A stretch of DNA of 64,000 bases from Synechococcus sp. CCY 0621 (GTDB lineage Bacteria; Cyanobacteriota; Cyanobacteriia; PCC-6307; Cyanobiaceae): the NCBI RefSeq assembly GCF_019038465.1, contig NZ_JAFKRH010000014.1, positions 1 to 64,000 of the forward strand, in the 5' to 3' direction. Below are positions 56,051 to 64,000 of this stretch, piece after piece (within the stretch, counting starts at the first letter, position 1; the number at the start of each line of letters is the position of its first letter). The notes below the pieces were generated by a model, which saw only the letters and a program-made list of their open reading frames with translations, searched no databases and was not told the DNA's origin. Position numbers and translations under genes: made by a program.

Positions 56051-56608
56051 CTACCAGCTCACCCCGTGCAGCTTGGGCAGGGGGGCGGTCTTGGAGGTCA
56101 CCGCGAAGAGCCGTGGGATCCGGTGGCTGTTGTAAACGCGGAATTCGCGCACCACGCTGGCGCCTTCCTCGCGCACGGCCTGGTTGAGCACCAGGGAGCC
56201 ATCAGGATCAGAGACGGAACGGTGGAACGTGCCGGGGGGAATGCGCAGGATGTCGCCGCCGCAGTCGAGGCGAACAATGTGATATGGGTAGTTCCAGCCC
56301 AGGTTGACCAGGAAGAAGGTGCGGCCGCCGTGCATGGCCAGCAGGTTGTCTTCCTGATGGGGATGGAGATAGAACTGCCAGCTGCCGGACTCCTGACAGT
56401 CGGGCGGGCTGATCGCCGGGCCCGAATGCACCACCAGATCCCGCTTGTTGGACGTGGGCACGGTGATATCGAAGAACCGCACCGACGGGGTGTCGCGGAA
56501 CTTCTCGTAGGGGATCAGCTCAAACATCGGAGCTGGACGGGGCCCCTGGGCGGCCCCGCTGGGTGGGCGGCCTTGCAGCTCGTCTCTCGACGGGACGGTG
56601 GCGGTCAT
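56051..56608 (-). CDS. Cupin-like protein of unknown function
   Basis: The product, up to 185 residues, has a single cupin-type beta barrel: SWQFYLHPHQEDNLLAMHGG, FFLVNLGWNYPYHIVRLDCG and ILRIPPGTFHRSVSDPDGS. His residues in HPHQEDN and in GTFHRS could form a metal site. The fold is shared with dioxygenases, isomerases and sugar-binding proteins, so function cannot be assigned. The N-terminal 27 residues are Pro/Ala-rich; ATG at 56527 (MFELIPYEKFRDTP) is a likely real start. It is convergent with the signalling gene, 8 bases apart. Confidence 0.7.
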   Translation of the reverse strand: MTATVPSRDELQGRPPSGAAQGPRPAPMFELIPYEKFRDTPSVRFFDITVPTSNKRDLVVHSGPAISPPDCQESGSWQFYLHPHQEDNLLAMHGGRTFFLVNLGWNYPYHIVRLDCGGDILRIPPGTFHRSVSDPDGSLVLNQAVREEGASVVREFRVYNSHRIPRLFAVTSKTAPLPKLHGVSW

Positions 56609-56817
56609 GGGGGCGACTTCGTCAGAAGCCTCTGCGGTCTCTTCAGTGAACCTAATCCTGGCGGGGTCCCACGGTGAGATCGGCTACGAAAGCCCGCAGG
56701 CGTTGGGCCAGTTCCAGCGCTGGAGAGGCCCGTCACCCCACTGGGGCGGAGGCCCAACGGCTGCTGGAACTTGCTTGAATGGCACCCTCATCGGGCCCAG
56801 ATTCAGGACGGAGCGCC

Positions 56818-57699
56818 ATGGCCACGTCGTCGATCGTGCAGAGGCTGACCCTGGGCGGTATCGCCCGCCATGTCGCCTTCGGTGTCAGCCTCGGCGCCGT
56901 CCTTGCTGGCCTTCCGCCCACCGCGCTGGCCCAGAGCCGCCCGCCGATGGCCCGGCCCACCGTTTCGGTGCCGGCCTTCAAGAACACCGTCACCCAGCCC
57001 ACGTGGTGGTGGCAGGGCCCGGTGGCCGACGACCTGGCTGCCGCCCTGGCCAACGAACTGCAGGGCACGGGCACGCTGCAGGTGGTGGAGCGGAAGCAGC
57101 TCAAGGACGTGCTCTCCGAACAGGAGCTGGCCGAGCTGGGGATCGTCAAGAAAGGGCCCGACGCCGCCCGCAAGGGGCAGATGCGCGGCGCGCGTTACAT
57201 CGTGCTGGGCACGGTCACCTCCTACGAAACCAACGTGGAGCAGAAGCAATCGGGCAGCAGCTTCGGCCTGCTCGGCTTCGGCAAGCAGAACCAGGACGTG
57301 GAAACCAAGGACTACGTGGCGATCGACATCCGCGTCGTGGACAGCAGCACCGGCGAGGTGATCGGCTCGCGCACCGTGGAAGGCCGGGCCAGCAACACGG
57401 CCAGCGCCAGCTCCAGTGGGGTCAATCTGCTGCCGGCGGCGGGTCTGGCCCTCTGGATGGCACCCAACATGGGTCGCACCGGCCAGGCCCTCACCGGTGC
57501 CGCCGGTACGCTCAATTTCGGCAGCAACCAGGCCCAGGCCCAGCGCACCCCGGCCGGCAAGGCGATCAGGGCCGCCCTGATCGACGCCTCCGAGTACGTG
57601 AGCTGCGTCCTGGTGCCCCAGGGGGACTGCCTGGCGCGCTTCGAGCAGCAGGACCAGCAGCGCCGCCAGCGCACCAGGGGCGTGCTGCAACTCGATTGA
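56818..57699 (+). CDS. CsgG/HfaB-like exported protein
   Basis: The 293-residue precursor has a signal peptide (HVAFGVSLGAVLAGLPPTALAQ). The mature part resembles the periplasmic core of CsgG-type proteins: VSVPAFKNTVTQPTWWWQ, VADDLAAALANELQGTGTLQVVERKQLKDVLSEQELAELGIV, GARYIVLGTVTSYE and IDIRVVDSSTGEVIGSRTVEG. CsgG forms the outer-membrane curli export pore, but this protein lacks an obvious lipobox and no curli subunit gene is nearby. A periplasmic or outer-membrane scaffold role is therefore as likely. ATG at 56818 is chosen; 56779 would add 13 residues. Confidence 0.78.
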   Translation: MATSSIVQRLTLGGIARHVAFGVSLGAVLAGLPPTALAQSRPPMARPTVSVPAFKNTVTQPTWWWQGPVADDLAAALANELQGTGTLQVVERKQLKDVLSEQELAELGIVKKGPDAARKGQMRGARYIVLGTVTSYETNVEQKQSGSSFGLLGFGKQNQDVETKDYVAIDIRVVDSSTGEVIGSRTVEGRASNTASASSSGVNLLPAAGLALWMAPNMGRTGQALTGAAGTLNFGSNQAQAQRTPAGKAIRAALIDASEYVSCVLVPQGDCLARFEQQDQQRRQRTRGVLQLD

Positions 57700-57754
57700 G
57701 CCCTGAAGCACCGCCCCCCGCTGCCTAGGGTGCAGATCCCCCGGGTCCGGCTGC

Positions 57755-58216
57755 ATGGGCCGCCACGACCACTGTTTCGGCTTCGAGGCCGACTTCGTCG
57801 ACGACCTGCGCTGCATTCCGATGGCCGTGCGGCGCAAGCTCGACCTGGTGGGGGTCAAGCTGAAGCTGGTGCATTGGAGCGACCTCGACGAGGGGGAACG
57901 GCAGCGGCTGCTCGACTGGCCCGACGACGCCGAGGCCCTGGCGGCGCTGGACCACTGGCTCGCGCAGCGCACGGCTGTGATGGCCGCCGGCCTCGCCGGC
58001 CGGCTCGAGCCCGCCTGCGGTGCGCCCTGGCAGGGGAACGACGCCCCCCCGGAGGTGCTGCTCGCCTCCTGCCGCCAGCTGGGGCTGACCCTGCCCCCCC
58101 ACGCCTGGGGGGAGCTCGATGAGCTGCAGCGCTTCGCCCTGGTGAAGCTCAGCCATCCGGGCCATGAGCACCGCAACCTGCCGCGGGCCCTGGCGGAATT
58201 CGGCCTGCTGGCATGA
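57755..58216 (+). CDS. narM: Nitrate reductase-associated protein NarM
   Basis: The 153-residue protein matches the nitrate-reductase-associated family: CFGFEADFVDDLRCIPMAVRRKLDL, VGVKLKLVHWSDL and LQRFALVKLSHPGHEHRNLPRALAEF. In Synechococcus elongatus NarM is needed for active ferredoxin-nitrate reductase. Its stop codon overlaps the mobA start (ATGA), which supports a role around molybdenum-cofactor enzymes. narB itself is not in the window. Confidence 0.88.
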   Translation: MGRHDHCFGFEADFVDDLRCIPMAVRRKLDLVGVKLKLVHWSDLDEGERQRLLDWPDDAEALAALDHWLAQRTAVMAAGLAGRLEPACGAPWQGNDAPPEVLLASCRQLGLTLPPHAWGELDELQRFALVKLSHPGHEHRNLPRALAEFGLLA

Positions 58217-58815
58217 GCGGCCTGCGGGCCTGTCTGCTCAGCGGCGGCGTCAGCCGCCGCATGGGCACGGACAAGGCCCTGCTGCCCCACCCCGCCGGGG
58301 GCACCTGGCTGGAGTTCAGCCTCGGGCGACTGGCAGCGCTGCCGCTGCCGATCACCCTGCTCAGCCACCACCGGGCCCACCACGCCCTGGCGCGGCCCCT
58401 GCGGGACGGGCGGGGACAGCCGATCACGGTGCTGGAGGAGCCGCCGCCCCGGGAGGGGCCGCTGCTGGCCCTCGAGCGTCTGATGGCGCTCTACCCCGAT
58501 CAAGACCTGCTGCTCTGCCCCGTGGACATGCCCTGGCTGGAGACCGCCGCCCTCGAGGCCCTGCTGGAGGTCACGGCCGCCGCCCCTGGCCCCGCCCCGA
58601 TCCACCTGGCCCATGACGGCCTGCGGCTGCAGCCGCTGCTGGGGGTTTACCCCGCCCACGCCGCCCGCCGCCAGCGGCTGGGTGCCTTCACGGCGGCGGG
58701 CGGCCGGCGCCTGCAGGACTGGCTGGCGGGCGAGGTGGTGGTGCCGGTGGCCCTGCCGGCCGCGGGCCTCCGCAATGCCAACCGGCCCGACGACGCCACC
58801 GGCCTGTGGCCCTAG
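58213..58815 (+). CDS. mobA: Molybdenum cofactor guanylyltransferase MobA
   Basis: The 200-residue nucleotidyltransferase starts LRACLLSGGVSRRMGTDKALL (the G-x-S-x-R-M-G-x-D-K GTP-binding signature), then EEPPPREGPLLALE, LLLCPVDMPWLE and LRNANRPDD near the end. It adds GMP to Mo-molybdopterin to make the guanine dinucleotide form used by nitrate reductase and formate-dehydrogenase-like enzymes. It overlaps narM by 4 bases and precedes moaA by 10. Confidence 0.92.
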   Translation: MSGLRACLLSGGVSRRMGTDKALLPHPAGGTWLEFSLGRLAALPLPITLLSHHRAHHALARPLRDGRGQPITVLEEPPPREGPLLALERLMALYPDQDLLLCPVDMPWLETAALEALLEVTAAAPGPAPIHLAHDGLRLQPLLGVYPAHAARRQRLGAFTAAGGRRLQDWLAGEVVVPVALPAAGLRNANRPDDATGLWP

Positions 58816-58825
58816 CTTTCCTGCC

Positions 58826-59878
58826 ATGGCGGAGCGTCCCCTGGATCTGCATGGCCGGCCCCTCGGGGTGCTGCGGCTGTCGCTGACGGCCCGCTGCAAC
58901 CTGGCCTGCCCCTACTGCTGCCCGGATCTCGAGGACCCGCCCGACCTGCTGACCCTGGCGGAACGGGTGGCGCTGGTGGAGGCGACCGTGGGCCTGGGTG
59001 TGCACACCCTGCGCCTCACCGGCGGTGAGCCCCTGCTGCACCGGCGCCTGGAGGAGCTGATCGCCGCCCTGCAGCCGCTGCGGCAGCGCGAACCCAATGA
59101 TCCCCGCGGCGCCCTGCGGGAGATCGCCCTCACCAGCAACGGCGTGCTGCTGGGGGCCGAGCGGGCCCGGCAGCTGAAGGCGGCGGGGCTCGACCGGATC
59201 ACCCTCAGCCTCGATGGCACCGACGGCGCCAGCGTGGCCCGCATGGCCGGCCTGGGGAGCCCGGCCGCCGGTGACGCCGTGCTGGAGAAGGTGCTGGCGG
59301 CGATCCGGCACGCGCGGGAGGCCGGCTTCGATCCGGCCCGCGGCGCCTTGAAGCTGAACGCGGTGATCACCCGCTCCGGCAACGCCGACCAGCTGCTGCC
59401 CCTGGCGGCCCTGGCCCGGGAGCAGGGGCTGGAGTTGCGCCTGATCGAGTTCATGGATGTGGGCAACCGCAACGGCTGGGAGCCGGAGCAGGTGCTGCCG
59501 GCGGCCGAGATGGTGGCCCGCATCGGGGCGGCCTGGCCGCTGGAGCCGGTGGGCCGCACCCCCCACGGCACCGCCGGCCGCTGGCGCTTCCGCGACCGGG
59601 ATGGGCTGCACCTGGCGGTGGTGGCCTCGATCACGGCGCCCTTCTGCGGCGACTGCAACCGGTTGCGGATCACCGCCGACGGGGTGGCCTACAGCTGCCT
59701 GTTCGCCGCCAACGGCACCGACCTCAAGCCCTGGCTGCGGCCCGGCGCCGAAGCCGCCGGTCTGGAGCAGGCGCTGCGCCGCCTCTGGCTGCAGCGCCGC
59801 GATCGCTACAGCGAGGAGCGGCAGGAGGCGGCTGAGCGGCGGCCGGCGCCGGCGGAGATGGCCTACCTGGGGGGCTGA
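58826..59878 (+). CDS. moaA: GTP 3',8-cyclase MoaA
   Basis: The 350-residue radical SAM enzyme has the N-terminal cluster C-X3-C-X2-C (Cys24, Cys28, Cys31; CNLACPYC). It has TLRLTGGEPLLHRRL and ALTSNGVLL-type SAM sites, and a C-terminal second cluster (FCGDCNRLRITADGVAYSC). It catalyses the first step of molybdopterin synthesis. The C-terminal GG seen in most MoaA proteins is present (YLGG). The last 16 bases overlap the convergent glucosidase gene. Confidence 0.94.
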   Translation: MAERPLDLHGRPLGVLRLSLTARCNLACPYCCPDLEDPPDLLTLAERVALVEATVGLGVHTLRLTGGEPLLHRRLEELIAALQPLRQREPNDPRGALREIALTSNGVLLGAERARQLKAAGLDRITLSLDGTDGASVARMAGLGSPAAGDAVLEKVLAAIRHAREAGFDPARGALKLNAVITRSGNADQLLPLAALAREQGLELRLIEFMDVGNRNGWEPEQVLPAAEMVARIGAAWPLEPVGRTPHGTAGRWRFRDRDGLHLAVVASITAPFCGDCNRLRITADGVAYSCLFAANGTDLKPWLRPGAEAAGLEQALRRLWLQRRDRYSEERQEAAERRPAPAEMAYLGG

Positions 59879-62667
59879 TGGGCGCCAGGTGGCTCCTCGG
59901 CCATGCGCCGGCTCCGGTCCTGGATCAGCTGGGCCACCAGGGCCGTCCAGCCCGTCTGGTGGCTGGCACCCAGGCCGGTGCCGTCGTCGCCGTGGAAGTA
60001 CTCGTGGAACAGGTGCAGGCGACGCCCTTCGGCATCGGTGAGGAAGGCGGCGGTGGCGCCGTAGGCCGGTGGTGGGCCGTCGGGGCGCGGCAGGAACAGT
60101 CCGATCAGTCGGTCGGTGATCAGGTCGGCGGCCTGCTGCAGGCTGAGCCAGCGGCCGGAGCCCGTGGGGCATTCCACCTGGAAGCCGTCACCGGCGTAGC
60201 GGTGGAACTGGTGCAGGGCCTCGATCAGCAGATGGTTGACGGGGAACCACACCGGGCCGCGCCAGTTGGAATTGCCGCCGAACAGGCCGGAGCGCGACTC
60301 CGCCGGCTCGTAGCCGACCCGGTGCTCCAGACCCTCGAAAGAGAAGACGTAGGGGTGGTCGGCGTGGTGGCGGGAGAGGGAGCGGATGCCGTGGTCGCCG
60401 AGGAATTCGGCCGGATCGAAGAGGCGCGCCAGGATGCGCCGGAAGCGGTCCTCCGCCACGAAGCGGTTGGGGCTGAGGTAGGTGAGGGCGAGCAGACGGC
60501 GGGCCTTCTGCCCCTTGGTCTCCATGCAGGCCACGTTCACCTTGAGATCGGGTCGGTGCTGGATGAACCACTCCAGCCGCTCCCGGAAGGCCGGTAGCCG
60601 CTCGAGCACATCGGGCTCGAGGATGGCGATAGCGAACAGGGGAATCAGCCCCACCATCGAGCGGATCTTCAGCGGCAGCCGCTGGCCGTCGGGCAGATGG
60701 AGCACGTCGTGGAAGAAGCCGTCCTCGTCGTCCCAGAGGTTGTTGCCGCCGTTGCCGTGGGCATTCATGGCCGCGGCGATGTAGAGGAAGTGCTCGAAGA
60801 ACTTCGTCGCCATGTCCTCGTAGACGGGATTCTCCTGTGCCAGCTCCAGGGAAATGGTGAGCATGTTGAGGCAGAACATGCCCATCCAGCTGGTGCCATC
60901 GGCCTGCTCGATGAAGCCGCCGGTGGGCAGGGGGGCGCTGCGATCGAACACACCGATGTTGTCGAGTCCGAGGAAACCGCCCTGGAAGATGTTGTTGCCC
61001 TCCGCGTCCTTGCGATTCACCCACCAGGTGAAGTTGAGAAGCAGTTTCTGGAACACCCGCTCCAGAAACCGCCGGTCGCCGCTGCCGGTGGCCCGCTTCT
61101 CCAGGCTGTACACCTGCCAGGTGGCCCAGGCGTGGACGGGCGGGTTGACGTCGCCGAAGGCCCATTCGTAGGCGGGCAGCTGGCCGTTGGGGTGCATGTA
61201 CCACTCCCGGGTCAGCAGGTCGAGCTGGTGCTTGGCGAAGCCGGGATCCACCAAGGCGAGGGGGACGCAGTGGAAGGCCAGGTCCCAAGCGGCGAACCAG
61301 GGGTACTCCCACCCATCGGGCATGGAGAGCACGTCGTCGGCATGGAAGTGCTGCCACAGGTGGTTGCGGCCATGGCGGTGGGCCGGCGGCGGTGGGGTGG
61401 CCGGATCCCCCGCCAGCCAGTCCCGGATCCCATAGAGGTAGGTCTGCTTGCTCCAGAGCAGGCCGGCGAAGGCCTGGCGCTGCAGCTCGCGAAGCTCGGT
61501 CGGCAGCCCGGCCGGGACCAGGTCTGCGTAGAAGGCGTCGGCCTCCCGCTGCCGCATCCGGCAGATGGCCTTGAAGTCGGCGCCGAGGGGGTCGTCCGTG
61601 AGCCGGCGATCCACCAGCCGCAGCTTCAGCACCCGGGTTTCCCCCGCCGCCAGGGGCAGGACGTAGTGCAGCGAGGCCTTGGTGCCGACCCCCTCAGGGT
61701 TCACCGCCCCCCGCGCGCCCGCCACCACTCGGTCGTTGATGCCGTCCTTGACGTAGGGGCCGGCGTTGGCGGCGCCGAACAGCCGCCGGGCATTGGTCTC
61801 GTTGTCGGTGACCAGCAGCTCCGGCTGGCCGGCCCCCGACCCTTCGGGAGCCACGGCCTGCTGCTCGGCGTGAAGCCAGAAGGTTCCCATCTCAGGGTGG
61901 CTCGCTTCCAGGGTCCGCCAGGGCACGGGGCTGGAGGATCCGGGGGCACGCGGCTCCGGCGGGACGGACCGGATCGAGGGGCGCGGTTCGTTACCGCCCC
62001 AGCTCCAGGTGTTGCGGAACCAGAGGGTGGGCAGCAGGTGCAGGGTATGGGGCTCAGGGCCGCGGTTGGTGACGCTCAGGCGGATGAGGATGTCGTCCGG
62101 GGCCGCCTTGGCGTAGGTCACCTCGATGTCGCAGAAGCGGTCGCCGGCGAAGATGCCGGTGTCGAGCAGTTCGTATTCGGGGGCGTCGCGGCCGCGGCGG
62201 CCGTTCTCCGCCACCAGCTCCTCGTACGGGAAGCGCCCATGGGGGTAGCGGTACAGCCCCCGCATCCAGCTGTGGCTGGGGGTGCTGTCGCGGTGGACGT
62301 AGATCTCCTTGACGTCCTCGCCATGGTTGCCCTGGGGGCCGCCGAGCCCGAACAGCCGTTCCTTGAGGAAGGGGTCGTGGCCGTTCCAGAGGGCGAGGGC
62401 GAAACAGAGGCGCTGGTGGTTGTCGCAGAGGCCCAGCAGGCCGTCCTCCCCCCAGCGGTAGGCGCGGGAGCGGGCCTGCTCGAAAGGGAAATGCTCCCAG
62501 GCGTTGCCGTCGGCGCTGTAGTCCTCCCGCACCGTGCCCCACTGGCGATCGCTCAGGTAGGGACCCCAGCGCCGCCAGCGGGCTTCGCGGCGATCGTCGG
62601 CGGCGAGCCGTTCCCGCTCCGCCGCCGCCTCTGCCTGCGCCGCCTCCTCCGGCACTTCAGCCGCCAT
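59863..62667 (-). CDS. GH63 / MGH1-like glucosidase
   Basis: The 934-residue protein is an (alpha/alpha)6-barrel glycoside hydrolase. It has an N-terminal beta-sandwich (RWGPYLSDRQWGTVREDYSADGNAWEH region, LLPTLWFRNTWSWGG) and a catalytic barrel from about 400 on (HADDVLSMPDGWEYPWFAAWD, GFLGLDNIGVFDRSAPLP, SRSGLFGGNSNWRGPVWFPVN split, HEYFHGDDGTGLG). Relatives include processing alpha-glucosidase and mannosylglycerate/glucosylglycerate hydrolase, so a compatible-solute or alpha-glucan substrate is possible. There is no signal peptide. Its start overlaps the upstream oxidoreductase gene by 11 bases. Confidence 0.85.
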   Translation of the reverse strand: MAAEVPEEAAQAEAAAERERLAADDRREARWRRWGPYLSDRQWGTVREDYSADGNAWEHFPFEQARSRAYRWGEDGLLGLCDNHQRLCFALALWNGHDPFLKERLFGLGGPQGNHGEDVKEIYVHRDSTPSHSWMRGLYRYPHGRFPYEELVAENGRRGRDAPEYELLDTGIFAGDRFCDIEVTYAKAAPDDILIRLSVTNRGPEPHTLHLLPTLWFRNTWSWGGNEPRPSIRSVPPEPRAPGSSSPVPWRTLEASHPEMGTFWLHAEQQAVAPEGSGAGQPELLVTDNETNARRLFGAANAGPYVKDGINDRVVAGARGAVNPEGVGTKASLHYVLPLAAGETRVLKLRLVDRRLTDDPLGADFKAICRMRQREADAFYADLVPAGLPTELRELQRQAFAGLLWSKQTYLYGIRDWLAGDPATPPPPAHRHGRNHLWQHFHADDVLSMPDGWEYPWFAAWDLAFHCVPLALVDPGFAKHQLDLLTREWYMHPNGQLPAYEWAFGDVNPPVHAWATWQVYSLEKRATGSGDRRFLERVFQKLLLNFTWWVNRKDAEGNNIFQGGFLGLDNIGVFDRSAPLPTGGFIEQADGTSWMGMFCLNMLTISLELAQENPVYEDMATKFFEHFLYIAAAMNAHGNGGNNLWDDEDGFFHDVLHLPDGQRLPLKIRSMVGLIPLFAIAILEPDVLERLPAFRERLEWFIQHRPDLKVNVACMETKGQKARRLLALTYLSPNRFVAEDRFRRILARLFDPAEFLGDHGIRSLSRHHADHPYVFSFEGLEHRVGYEPAESRSGLFGGNSNWRGPVWFPVNHLLIEALHQFHRYAGDGFQVECPTGSGRWLSLQQAADLITDRLIGLFLPRPDGPPPAYGATAAFLTDAEGRRLHLFHEYFHGDDGTGLGASHQTGWTALVAQLIQDRSRRMAEEPPGAHQPPR

Positions 62668-64000
62668 GGCCGGCGGCCACCGCCCCCCGCACCAGCACCG
62701 GCACCCGCTTGAAGGCCGGGGTGCCGCAGCGGGGGTCGATGACGGCCTTCATCAGCACGTTCACCTCCGGGTAGAACATCAGCGCCGCGCCCTCGCGGAT
62801 CTCGCCGGGGATGATCTCCACGTCCTCCAGGGCGCCCGCCTCCCCCTGCACCGTCACCCGCTGGTGGGCCGCCAGGCCGCAGCGGCGCAGGTCGGCCCGG
62901 TTCATCAGGATCGTGTGGCGGTGGGGCATGCCCCGGTAGCTGTCGCCGGCCTTGTAGACGACGGTGTTGTGCTGGCCGTAGCTGCGGGCCGTGACCAGGG
63001 CCAGCACCAGGCCGGTTTCCCCGGGCCCCAGGCCACCGAAGTGCTCCGCTCCCGGCAGCGTCAGTTCGGGCAGGGGGGTGGGCGCCACCCGGGCCCGGCC
63101 GCTGGGGGTGGGGAAGTGGGGACTGTCGAACAGGCGCCCCTCGACGCTGAACTCCTGCCGGGTGGCATCGATGCGGGCGATCGGGCCGTAGCCGGGCACG
63201 GTGCGGCCGATCAGTTCCCGCACGTAGGACGGATCCTGCAGCCGCCCCCAGTCGATCGGATCCGTGCCCATCAGCCGCCGGGCCAGCTCGGCCAGGAACG
63301 CCACCTCGCTGATCAGGTCCGCCCGCTGCAGGTGGGTGGTGCCGGGTTCGTTGAGGCGCACGTAGTTGTTGCCCGATTCGGTGGTGGTGCGGTGCGGCGT
63401 CTCGAAGCGGTTGAACACCGGCAGCACCAGGGTCTGGCGGGCGGCCAGGCCGTGGAAATGGCCCTGGTTGGGCTTGGTGGCCAGGTACAGGATCGTGTCG
63501 ATCCGGCCCAGGGCCCGCTTCGCCTCGCCGCTGTCGGGGTTGGCGCCCCAGAGGTTGCCCCCCAGGCACAGCAGGCTGTCGACGTGGCCGGCATCGGCGG
63601 CCTCGATCAGGGCGCGGGTGTCATAGCCCGGCACCCGGCTCAGGGGCCGGCCCAGCAGCTGCTCGAGGGCCTGCTGCATCTCCGACCGCAGCTTGACGGT
63701 GACCCCCATCGAGCCGAAGCCCTGCACGTTGGAGTGGCCCCGGATCGGCATGGTGCCGGCCCCGGGCCGGCCCACGTTGCCGCTGAGCAGGGCGGTGTTG
63801 GCGATCGCCTGCACGTTGTCGATGCCGTTGGCGTGGTGGGTGATCCCCATCGCCCAGGCGAACACCACGCCGCGGGCGGCGGCGATCACGGCGGCGGCGT
63901 GCTCCAGCTCCTGACGGCTCAGGTCGCACCTGCCGGTGATCGCCTCCCAGGAGGTGTGCTCCAGCTGCTCCAGCAGTGCTTGCCAACCCTCGGCGTGGGC
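62657..64000 (-). CDS. FdhF/YdeP-family molybdopterin oxidoreductase, 5' end cut by the window
   Basis: The last 447 residues are present and the frame runs out of the window at 64000. Visible features include GITHHANGIDNVQAIANTAL, GRPGAGTMPIRGHSNVQGFGSMG, CLGGNLWGANPDSGE and a C-terminal molybdopterin-dinucleotide-binding domain (YGQHNTVVYKAGDSYRGMP, MNRADLRRCGL). This is the FdhF/YdeP group, related to formate dehydrogenase H; the natural substrate is usually unknown. It would need the cofactor made by MoaA and MobA encoded 3 kb away. It is translationally overlapped with the glucosidase gene. Confidence 0.85.
   Translation of the reverse strand, partial: AHAEGWQALLEQLEHTSWEAITGRCDLSRQELEHAAAVIAAARGVVFAWAMGITHHANGIDNVQAIANTALLSGNVGRPGAGTMPIRGHSNVQGFGSMGVTVKLRSEMQQALEQLLGRPLSRVPGYDTRALIEAADAGHVDSLLCLGGNLWGANPDSGEAKRALGRIDTILYLATKPNQGHFHGLAARQTLVLPVFNRFETPHRTTTESGNNYVRLNEPGTTHLQRADLISEVAFLAELARRLMGTDPIDWGRLQDPSYVRELIGRTVPGYGPIARIDATRQEFSVEGRLFDSPHFPTPSGRARVAPTPLPELTLPGAEHFGGLGPGETGLVLALVTARSYGQHNTVVYKAGDSYRGMPHRHTILMNRADLRRCGLAAHQRVTVQGEAGALEDVEIIPGEIREGAALMFYPEVNVLMKAVIDPRCGTPAFKRVPVLVRGAVAAGHGG

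Noticed and set aside
60697-62712. A 671-codon plus-strand frame across the glucosidase gene
   Set aside because: It is antisense to the GH63-like gene and extends into the oxidoreductase gene. Its low-complexity Val/Gly/Gln composition indicates a shadow frame.

Overview
The window is very GC-rich and almost fully coding. It looks like the chromosome of an alpha-cyanobacterium of the Cyanobium / Synechococcus group (inference). The grounds are a short SbtA with SbtB, a BicA of the usual cyanobacterial length, an NhaS3-like antiporter, an urtABCDE urea transporter, the cyanobacterial nitrate-reductase factor NarM, HpsJ, and many overlapping start/stop codons. I see no rRNA, tRNA, CRISPR array, insertion sequence or prophage. 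One type II toxin-antitoxin pair is the only obvious mobile-style module.

Layout. 1-3.0 kb: a polyprenyl-phosphate-type glycosyltransferase, a GT-C membrane transferase and a DUF547 lipoprotein. 3.0-4.6 kb: arsenic genes arsC and arsS. 4.6-9.9 kb: an inorganic-carbon island with nhaS3-like, sbtB and sbtA on the minus strand, a 634-base control region, then bicA on the plus strand. 10-25.2 kb: housekeeping genes (mazG, arfB, a Tat-exported beta-carbonic anhydrase, speE-speB, gcvT, aspS, dps, pyrG, queE, queC, pabB-pabC), interrupted by vapBC and an ecotin-type protease inhibitor. 25.2-43.4 kb: a nitrogen-scavenging region with formamidase fmdA and fmdB, urtABCDE, and all seven urease genes in three separated blocks, with unrelated-looking genes between them (an MCE/MlaD pair, a lone ABC binding protein, a Coq4-like protein, a serine hydrolase). 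43.4-45.5 kb: an HpsJ protein, a VPGPLP-tailed exported protein and a PilZ protein. 45.7-53.7 kb: circularly permuted ATP-grasp, alpha-E, transglutaminase-like and DUF2126 amidoligase genes, with glycogen phosphorylase embedded among them. 53.9-57.7 kb: a PAS-GGDEF-EAL protein, a cupin and a CsgG-like protein. 57.7-64 kb: narM-mobA-moaA facing a GH63-like glucosidase and a truncated FdhF/YdeP molybdopterin oxidoreductase.

How the parts work together. SbtA and BicA are both Na+-dependent bicarbonate importers, and the adjacent Na+/H+ antiporter would maintain the gradient they use. A TTA-N7-TAA motif of the LysR type lies upstream of sbtA. In the nitrogen region, a perfect GTA-N8-TAC NtcA box precedes fmdA, and an NtcA-type promoter with a correctly spaced -10 box precedes urtA. 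Formamide and urea would therefore both be drawn on under nitrogen limitation. The 45.7-53.7 kb cluster is the best candidate for a poorly described system: two predicted peptide/amide-bond-forming enzymes and a papain-like transglutaminase, arranged around glgP.
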